Source of the DNA: a virus
Strand: one strand, 5' to 3'
Length of the DNA stretch: 34,467 nt
Virus record (IMG/VR): IMGVR_UViG_3300032245_001822
Coordinates: 1-34,467 of that record
The position numbers and the translations under genes are program-made. Under the pieces are notes generated by a model. The model made no database searches and was not told the origin of the DNA. It saw only the letters and a program-made list of their open reading frames with translations. This document shows positions 28,566 to 34,467 of this stretch, in pieces (the first letter of the stretch is position 1; every line of letters starts with the position of its first letter).

Positions 28566-30575
28566 TTAGTTCAGGTAGACGTAAGGCGAAACCTGGGTCG
28601 AGGCATCGGCCAGGGTGACCGCGCCTTTCATCCAGGGCTGGCCATCGACGCGGGTCACAAAGCGCCAGGTCGATTGGTTGTTGGTGAACGCGGCGTGTTC
28701 GGAGTATCCGATCTCGACCTGTTTGCGGTCGCCGATCAGATAGTGTTCGAAGTTGGCCAGGAGAACATCGCGAGCGGTTCCCAGAGCGGGGAGCTTTTCG
28801 GTCGGGATCACCGGGATACCGAGCAATTGGAAAAGCGGGGTTTGGGTCGCGCCGCCACCCAGGACCGTTGGGGTCAGGGTGATGTTGTTGTTTCCGGCAT
28901 CGACCATCGTGAGCAGTTGCCCAATGACCGACTGCTGAATGATCCAGGCGGATTTTTGGAAAGAGTAGCCGGGGAGGAACTTGGCCAGCATGGCCACGGC
29001 GTCGACGAATTTGAAGGTGGTAGCCGTGTTGCGCGAAACCGAAAGGGCGGCGGCGTTGTTGGCCGAACCGATGCCCAAAGGTTTGGCGACGCCATCACCC
29101 CGGAGAAACGCGTAGTCCTCGTGGAACATGATGGCTTTCCCGAAGATGGTGATCAGGACCTGTTCGATCCCGATGGCCGAGTCCTCGATCAGCGAGTTGG
29201 CCGCCTTGGAATATCCGGAAAGCTCGTGGGCGGTGAGCTCCAACTGTTTGAAATCGGGCTCGGTTTCGTTGAGCGTCGCCGCTTCACCGGTCCAGCGGGC
29301 GACCAGACCACCATTGAAAGCGCTATCTCCTGCGGTGGGGGTGCTGAAGTGATTCAGATAGGGGACCTGCATCGTCCGCGAATTCATCGGGACGATGGTC
29401 GAACGGGGGCGGGCGATCCCCTGTTCTCCCGCGACCTGGTAGAGGTTGGGCAAATATTCGGTCGGGACCAAAAATCCGCCCAGGGCGCCAGAGCTTCCGG
29501 TCATCGCGGTACGGGTTTGATATTTGCGCTCGATGTAGGCGCGATCGTTGCGGCGAACCGCCAGGGCCCAGTCGCCAAAGCTCCGATCCCGGTTGTGGGT
29601 GTCGGTCTCTTTTTGACCGGCGAACATGCGGCCAAGCATTCCCCGCTGGGAGAGTGCCTGGGCGTTGCCTACGCCCTTGACCAGTTCATCAATCGTTGCC
29701 CGGAGCTTTTGCAGCTCGGCGCTTTGGGCCTCATAGTTGGGTTGTCCCTCGGCGGAAGGGGCCGAGCGGGTGACGACATTGGGGGCGCTCATGCGTTGGG
29801 CCTCTCCTTCGGTGGGCGGGGGTGGGGCGGAAGGCTCCTCGGTCTGGTCCATGGCCTGATCCGCCGAGACGATCGAGAGGATCTGGGAAAGGCCTCCCTT
29901 GATGGCGTCAATCTCGGCCTGTTGTTCGGGGTCAAATGCCCTCGACTGGGTGGGAGCGGCTTTCCCGGCGGCGGGTGCGGCGGGTTTGGATCCGGCGTTC
30001 TGGTTTCCGGGGGTGGACATGTGGCGGGCCTCGGTGTGGGTGGTGTGAGGGTTTGCGGCAAACGGGACTCCCACACTGATTTCGTGGAGGTCGCCGCGTA
30101 TCACACACGAAGTACCAACGCCCTTTGGGTCGACCGTGTAATCCACGATTGTCGACCTCTCAAAATCCTCAAACCCGTAGGAGTTGCGCGGAACGATCCC
30201 CGCCTGGATTCGTTTCCAGGCGTCGCGGTCCGATTCGGTGTCGAGCAACGTCGCCTCAAACCAGATCCCGACTTCATCCTCCCAGACCCGGAGATTTCCC
30301 GCCTCGGTCGCAGCGAGCACCCGGCCCCGGTCGTGGTTCCACATGAGATAAATCGGGTGATTTTTCTGGGCCAAATCAAACGCGCCACGGCGAATGATTT
30401 CGTACATGGGCTCGGGAGTCGGTTCCCCGGGGGTCTCTTCGGGCGTATGGCAGCGAAAGGCGGTGGGGACATCAAACGGAACGCCCAGACCGGTGAGCTT
30501 CATCGGCTGGCCATCGGCTCCGCCCGATGCGGTCAGCCGGTCGGCGGGCATGTCACGATGGCAGAGGACGGGCAT
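28566..30575 (-). CDS. fused prohead protease and major capsid protein
   Basis: A single 669-residue frame joins an HK97-type protease domain (about 25-175) to a capsid domain (about 350-669). Protease residues: H81 in LMWNHDRG, S132 in RNSYGFED and E165 in DLHEISVG. A Pro/Ala/Gln-rich linker with a short coiled coil (185-345) probably acts as the scaffold delta domain. The capsid body starts near MTGSSGALGGFLVPTE, with LEDSA-like spine-helix features and a late FEHYLIGDRKQVEI. In most phages these are separate genes. GGAGG precedes the ATG. Confidence 0.85.
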   Translation of the reverse strand: MPVLCHRDMPADRLTASGGADGQPMKLTGLGVPFDVPTAFRCHTPEETPGEPTPEPMYEIIRRGAFDLAQKNHPIYLMWNHDRGRVLAATEAGNLRVWEDEVGIWFEATLLDTESDRDAWKRIQAGIVPRNSYGFEDFERSTIVDYTVDPKGVGTSCVIRGDLHEISVGVPFAANPHTTHTEARHMSTPGNQNAGSKPAAPAAGKAAPTQSRAFDPEQQAEIDAIKGGLSQILSIVSADQAMDQTEEPSAPPPPTEGEAQRMSAPNVVTRSAPSAEGQPNYEAQSAELQKLRATIDELVKGVGNAQALSQRGMLGRMFAGQKETDTHNRDRSFGDWALAVRRNDRAYIERKYQTRTAMTGSSGALGGFLVPTEYLPNLYQVAGEQGIARPRSTIVPMNSRTMQVPYLNHFSTPTAGDSAFNGGLVARWTGEAATLNETEPDFKQLELTAHELSGYSKAANSLIEDSAIGIEQVLITIFGKAIMFHEDYAFLRGDGVAKPLGIGSANNAAALSVSRNTATTFKFVDAVAMLAKFLPGYSFQKSAWIIQQSVIGQLLTMVDAGNNNITLTPTVLGGGATQTPLFQLLGIPVIPTEKLPALGTARDVLLANFEHYLIGDRKQVEIGYSEHAAFTNNQSTWRFVTRVDGQPWMKGAVTLADASTQVSPYVYLN

Positions 30576-30629
30576 GGGGGAGCCTCCAGACAAAAGGGGT
30601 CTGGAGGGGAAGTACCGGGAGAGGGAAAA

Positions 30630-32186
30630 TTAAACCCCAAAGATCTGGGTGATCTGGTCGGGGCTGAAATTGGGAAAACCCGCCTTGGCGATGGCTTTGG
30701 CCTCATCCTTGGAGATCAGCCCCTGTTTTGCCTGGCTGACCAGTTCGATCAAACTGGCGATCTGGGCGCCATTAAGCGCCGTGCTGGCGACCGAATCGAC
30801 CGCCGGAGCATCGGAGCCGGGGACCAACGGTTTGACCAAAGGGTCGGGCATTTCCGAGCGGGGGAGCTTCGGATCGGCGGGCGGGAGCTTGGGATCCAAT
30901 GGGGGCAATACGCCCAGCTCGGCCATCGATTTCGATTTGTCGGTGGATGGGAGCGGAGCGCCGGGGGTTTGGCCGAGGCTGGAGGTGTTTGAGGGGATGA
31001 TGAGGCGATCGGATCCTTCGACAAAGGGCAAGCCCCGGATCTTGCGCGATTCGGAGGGTTTCATGATCCCCGCCAACACCGCCTGGGCGTGGGCGGTGAT
31101 TTGCGCCAGGAGAAGCGGACGGACCAAAACATCGGTATCAAAGCGGATGCGGGTTCCCGGATCAGTCGAGGGGTGAAGAAGTTTGAGGGTCAGTTCCTCG
31201 GCAGCGGCTTGCGCCAATGGTGAGAGCGCCTGGGAGAGTTCGGCGGATTTGATTTCCGGATTCACCGAGGAGATAGTCGCCGGGTGGGCCAACCACGACA
31301 GGGGGCAACCGGTGATGCGGCTGGCCTCCTCGGCGGCGAAGGTGGCGACATCGGAAAGTTTGGCATCGCCCAGCGAGTAGGGGGTAAATCGGGAGAACTT
31401 CCACCCCCCCTCCAACAGGGCCAGGCGCCCCGCGTTGGCGGCGCCCGCGTATTTATCCCGGAATTCGGCCAGGAGTTTGTCGCGGGTTTTCGGGTCGAGT
31501 TTGCCGGGGACCTCGATGGTCCCGCCCACGGAAAGGCCGTTTTCCAGATAGCTTCGGGCGAATTCGTTGGCCGCCGACATTGTGGAAATGACATCGGAAA
31601 GTTCGGTCGAGGTGCGAAGCGCGTTGTAGCTATCGTGCGGGAACCAGCGGAAATGGAGGATCTGATAGGGATAGAGGTCGGTCGTTCCGCCCCCCTGAGG
31701 GTTGATGATCTTGTAGACCAGTTGGCCGTTTTCATTCATCGGCAAAACGTAACGCGGGGGGATCGGCCAGATGTCGACCGAGCCATCGGGTTGGGGTTCG
31801 ATGTGGGCGTAGGCGGACCCCTCAGTGATGGCGCAAACCGCCGTCCCGAAAAGCCACTGGTACGGGGTCATTCCCGGGCAGGGGGAAAAATCGAATGTCC
31901 GCTGGAACCGGTGGGTTTCGAGTTCGACATAGCCGTGGGGTGTTCGCTTTTCGACCTTGATGGGAAGACAGGCGAAATTGCCCCCCATGACCCGACAGGC
32001 CGCATAGATCGAGGAGATCTGGAGCATTTGCGCGGCGTTATTACGGGCGCCGTTGATCGTTCCCGCCCAGGCGGCGGAGCGATCCCAGATTTGCCGAAAT
32101 GTCGTGACGGATCGCGAAACCAAAGACCGGGCGCCGGAAAGAAACGATCGGGAAAAGGAACGCCCAATCGAAAGAATGGAGGCCAT
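30630..32186 (-). CDS. portal protein (HK97 family)
   Basis: The 518-residue protein has the portal core: a WAGTINGARNNAAQML start segment, SSIYAACRVMGGNFACLPIK, PYQWLFGTAVCAITEGSAYA, DIWPIPPRYVLPM and the long helical EFARSYLENG block, ending with a Pro/Lys-rich C-terminal tail. The portal ring is the DNA gate of the head. I choose the ATG with GCGGAAAAA upstream over a TTG eleven codons earlier. Confidence 0.88.
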   Translation of the reverse strand: MASILSIGRSFSRSFLSGARSLVSRSVTTFRQIWDRSAAWAGTINGARNNAAQMLQISSIYAACRVMGGNFACLPIKVEKRTPHGYVELETHRFQRTFDFSPCPGMTPYQWLFGTAVCAITEGSAYAHIEPQPDGSVDIWPIPPRYVLPMNENGQLVYKIINPQGGGTTDLYPYQILHFRWFPHDSYNALRTSTELSDVISTMSAANEFARSYLENGLSVGGTIEVPGKLDPKTRDKLLAEFRDKYAGAANAGRLALLEGGWKFSRFTPYSLGDAKLSDVATFAAEEASRITGCPLSWLAHPATISSVNPEIKSAELSQALSPLAQAAAEELTLKLLHPSTDPGTRIRFDTDVLVRPLLLAQITAHAQAVLAGIMKPSESRKIRGLPFVEGSDRLIIPSNTSSLGQTPGAPLPSTDKSKSMAELGVLPPLDPKLPPADPKLPRSEMPDPLVKPLVPGSDAPAVDSVASTALNGAQIASLIELVSQAKQGLISKDEAKAIAKAGFPNFSPDQITQIFGV

Positions 32187-32223
32187 AATTTTTCCGCGTG
32201 GGCGGCTCCGGAATTGCAAAAAA

Positions 32224-33909
32224 TCAAAGGATGTGCAATTGAAATTCCGAACCCGACAAAAGCGGGTTGGAGATGAGGGCCCGTTCGACAGCCATGAGCG
32301 ATGCGGTGAGGGGGTCGATCCGGACTCCTGCCGAGCGGTTTTTGGAGGGGAATTTCATCTGGGTATTGGGGTGTATGGTCATCACTACGTTTTCGATGGC
32401 GTGTTTTAAAAGCGGATCGTCATCGTGAAAGATCCGGCGTTCCAGGGTCGCCCGCTCGAAGGTGGCGACGGCGGGGCACATTTGCGCGGGGCGGTTGGGG
32501 AATTTGACCGTTTCGACCCCGGAGAATTCGTTTTCGATTTCGTTGATTAGCGGGCTGGCCGCGTAAGGGTCGAAGATGATTTCCCGAAGGTTTTCGGTCT
32601 CGAAGATTTTGCGGATGTATTCCTTGAGACTTTCAAACGACATGGTCAGGCCGGGGAGGATGGTTAGAGAGCCGAGATCCTGCCAGCGGCGGTAAAGATC
32701 GGGCGGGATCCGCTCGGCCCGCTCCAGGGCGGCGGATGGAATCCATGAGTGTTGGCGCAAAAGGAGGACATCGTCCTGGGTGTAGCATCGGGCGGCGCTT
32801 GTCAAATCGCTCACCCGCGATAGATCCAGACCCAAAAAACAGGGTGCCCGCTCCACCGGGAGGACGGCGGGCATGGCGCACGAGCTCCAATCCATCTGGG
32901 AGAGCCAGCCGGTGATATGCGTCGAATCAAACCAGTTGAGGTAATAGGTGAGAAACGCCGCTTTTTTGGAGGCGGAGTTGCGAGCTTTGGCCGCTTCGCG
33001 GCGCATGTAGGCCAGGGTGACCGATTTGCCCAGGCCGGGCATCGCTTTTTTCCAGTTCTCCTCATCGTCCCAGGGGAGCGAGCGGTCCCCCTCATAGATC
33101 ACGCCGTGATAGTTGGGGGCATCGATCTTGCCGGCCTTGACCGCTTTGGCGTGCTCGACCATTTTCCCGACGACCGATTCCTCATGGGGGCCAGCAGTGG
33201 AAATGTAGATCGAAAGGGGAGCATCACGGACGCCCATCCCCGTCCGGACGGAGTTGATCAGGTCATCGTTTTTGATGGCGACGACTTCATCGAGAATGAA
33301 AACGGACGGATTCAGACCCAAGGCGCCCAGGGCATCGGATGGCAAAACCTTTAAGAGGCCGTTGGTCGAAGGGACGATAATCTCGTCCTTGAGCACCCGG
33401 CAACGCGACGACAAAGCGGGACACCCTTTGATCATCTTGGCGGCGATATCGAAGAGTAACCGGGCCTGGTCCTTGTCGGAGGCGCAAACATAGATTTCGG
33501 GCTGAGGATCGGAGCGGTCGAGGAAAAGAAAATAGAGGGCAAGGATCGCGATCAGGGTGGTTTTCCCCTGTTTTCTGGGCAGAAATAAAAACGCCTCGTC
33601 AATGATCCGGACGCCCGCCTCGTCGCAGTTATCCAAAACGGGCTTGAGAAAACCCTCGACCTGCCACGGATCGAGCTCGATCGGCTTGCCGATCAGTTTC
33701 CCTTTCTGGTGTTTGAGTTTTCTTGCGAAGCGGCGGAAGCGTTCGGAGTGGGGGAGGGAAAGGAGGGCGCCGGGGGGTTTGGCGGGATCCGGTTTAAGCT
33801 GGCCGGGTGCCTGGTCAGGAAGCGAACGGGAGGCGCCGGGCGCGGGACTCAGGGAATGGGCGGGCGCCGGGGAGATCTCCTGGGCAATGGGCCCCGGGTT
33901 CCCGGTCAT
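32224..33909 (-). CDS. terL: large terminase subunit (HK97 type)
   Basis: The 561-residue protein has an ATPase domain with Walker A PRKQGKTT (111-118) and Walker B VFILDEV (203-209), and an RNase-H-like nuclease with D362 (LGLDLS), D448 (IIFDPYA) and D532 (RIDPLTA). It packages DNA into the prohead. The first 50 residues are a Pro/Ala-rich extension beyond the usual start. The ATG overlaps the small subunit stop (ATGA). Confidence 0.95.
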   Translation of the reverse strand: MTGNPGPIAQEISPAPAHSLSPAPGASRSLPDQAPGQLKPDPAKPPGALLSLPHSERFRRFARKLKHQKGKLIGKPIELDPWQVEGFLKPVLDNCDEAGVRIIDEAFLFLPRKQGKTTLIAILALYFLFLDRSDPQPEIYVCASDKDQARLLFDIAAKMIKGCPALSSRCRVLKDEIIVPSTNGLLKVLPSDALGALGLNPSVFILDEVVAIKNDDLINSVRTGMGVRDAPLSIYISTAGPHEESVVGKMVEHAKAVKAGKIDAPNYHGVIYEGDRSLPWDDEENWKKAMPGLGKSVTLAYMRREAAKARNSASKKAAFLTYYLNWFDSTHITGWLSQMDWSSCAMPAVLPVERAPCFLGLDLSRVSDLTSAARCYTQDDVLLLRQHSWIPSAALERAERIPPDLYRRWQDLGSLTILPGLTMSFESLKEYIRKIFETENLREIIFDPYAASPLINEIENEFSGVETVKFPNRPAQMCPAVATFERATLERRIFHDDDPLLKHAIENVVMTIHPNTQMKFPSKNRSAGVRIDPLTASLMAVERALISNPLLSGSEFQLHIL

Positions 33910-34379
33910 TCATTCTCCATCTCTTCGAGGAGGTCCTCTTCGGGCCCCGGGGAGGTGCCCCCACCCTCGACCCCCTTCCCGGAGGTGTTGGGAGCCTTGG
34001 CCCCGGCCGCCGACTTGAACTTCTCCTCGGCGGAAGTCCGGGAGCTTGATCGGGTTTTCGGGGTCAGGAGGAGTTGGGCCAGAACATTGGCGAACTGGGT
34101 CTCGGCGGCGCGGAGAGCGGCGTGGGCGGTGAAGTAGATTTTCGGGGCCGACTCCGCCTCCGGGAACCGGGCATCCATCGCCGCGACTTTGCGCTCCCAG
34201 TCCCGAACCCGGAACCGGGCACGAGCGGCGCACGAAACCACTTCGCGGTCGAGAGCGTGGATTAGGCCGGAGTCCTGGGCGCTCTTGATGATGGCCACCC
34301 AGTCGCAGGCCTCGAACCCGCGCATGTCGGCGGGCGGCTCCGGAGGCAGCGGCGTTTCAATTACTGTTCGTCTTCCCAT
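33906..34379 (-). CDS. terS: small terminase subunit (candidate)
   Basis: The 157-residue protein directly precedes TerL and overlaps it by four bases. It has a Pro-rich start, two helical blocks (WVAIIKSAQDSGLIHALDRE; RVRDWERKVAAMDARF) and an acidic, Gly/Pro-rich tail, compatible with a small DNA-recognition subunit. The sequence is too divergent for motif-level assignment, so the call rests on position. I choose the ATG at 34379 over a TTG seventeen codons upstream. Confidence 0.65.
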   Translation of the reverse strand: MGRRTVIETPLPPEPPADMRGFEACDWVAIIKSAQDSGLIHALDREVVSCAARARFRVRDWERKVAAMDARFPEAESAPKIYFTAHAALRAAETQFANVLAQLLLTPKTRSSSRTSAEEKFKSAAGAKAPNTSGKGVEGGGTSPGPEEDLLEEMENE

Positions 34380-34467
34380 GTTCCCTAGTTCCCCAGTGTC
34401 GCCCCGTTTGGCTGGGCCGACCGGCCCCAAAAAAACCTAAAAACTGGCAAATAGAACGATTTCAAAC
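34380..34467. other. non-coding right end of the window
   Basis: No complete gene lies to the right of the small terminase start. Weak promoter-like elements on the minus strand (TTGAAA and TTTTAG spaced 17 bp) may drive the packaging genes if the ends join. This is a faint signal. Confidence 0.3.

Noticed and set aside
28560-30992. An 810-residue plus-strand frame over the capsid and portal genes
   Set aside because: It is the antisense shadow of the protease-capsid and portal genes, which carry clear family motifs.
1-34467. CRISPR array, insertion sequence, toxin-antitoxin pair
   Set aside because: No regularly spaced repeats with unique spacers, no transposase or terminal inverted repeats, and no recognisable toxin-antitoxin motif were seen.

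Overview
The window reads as one essentially complete temperate tailed-phage (siphovirus) genome, or an excised prophage, of about 34.5 kb. Almost every gene lies on the minus strand, so transcription runs right to left. The host is most likely a planctomycete. This is inferred from the integrase (KLC-x-HK start and an NQLRK second catalytic box) and from a membrane-anchored papain-like protease next to a thioredoxin-like protein, a pair I associate from memory with planctomycete phages and elements. No database search was possible.

Layout, right to left. 34.4-26.9 kb: head and packaging (small terminase, HK97-type large terminase, portal, fused prohead protease/major capsid protein, a putative decoration protein, gp6-like connector, head closure). 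26.9-25.2 kb: a fibre-like protein and an unknown small protein. 25.2-20.4 kb: tail (enlarged gp10-like protein, tail terminator candidate, tail tube, G/GT chaperones with a clear -1 slippery site, tape measure). 20.4-17.4 kb: four distal tail or surface proteins. 17.4-14.4 kb: HNH nuclease and a putative lysis block with no recognisable muramidase or amidase.

14.4-12.3 kb: a candidate attP (3' half of a tRNA-Cys(GCA) gene plus terminator, flanked by TTCTGTAGT repeats), the integrase and two small genes. 12.2-10.7 kb: the control region, with the only two plus-strand genes (a small ribbon-helix-helix-like candidate regulator and a membrane-anchored cargo protein), an excisionase-like gene and tandem operator-like palindromes.

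10.7-0.07 kb: a long early operon of tightly coupled genes. It includes a stand-alone large-terminase-nuclease-like protein, small HTH proteins, a CsrA homologue, an HD-domain hydrolase, two tRNA-like RNAs, a replication-initiator-like protein that contains seven 12-bp iterons and an AT-rich stretch (probable origin), several zinc-ribbon proteins, a TGT/DpdA-like enzyme suggesting 7-deazaguanine DNA modification, a divergent beta sliding clamp and a sigma-region-2-like protein. If the ends join in a circle, the early operon leads directly through the sigma-like gene into the terminase genes, which would make one almost unbroken leftward transcription programme.
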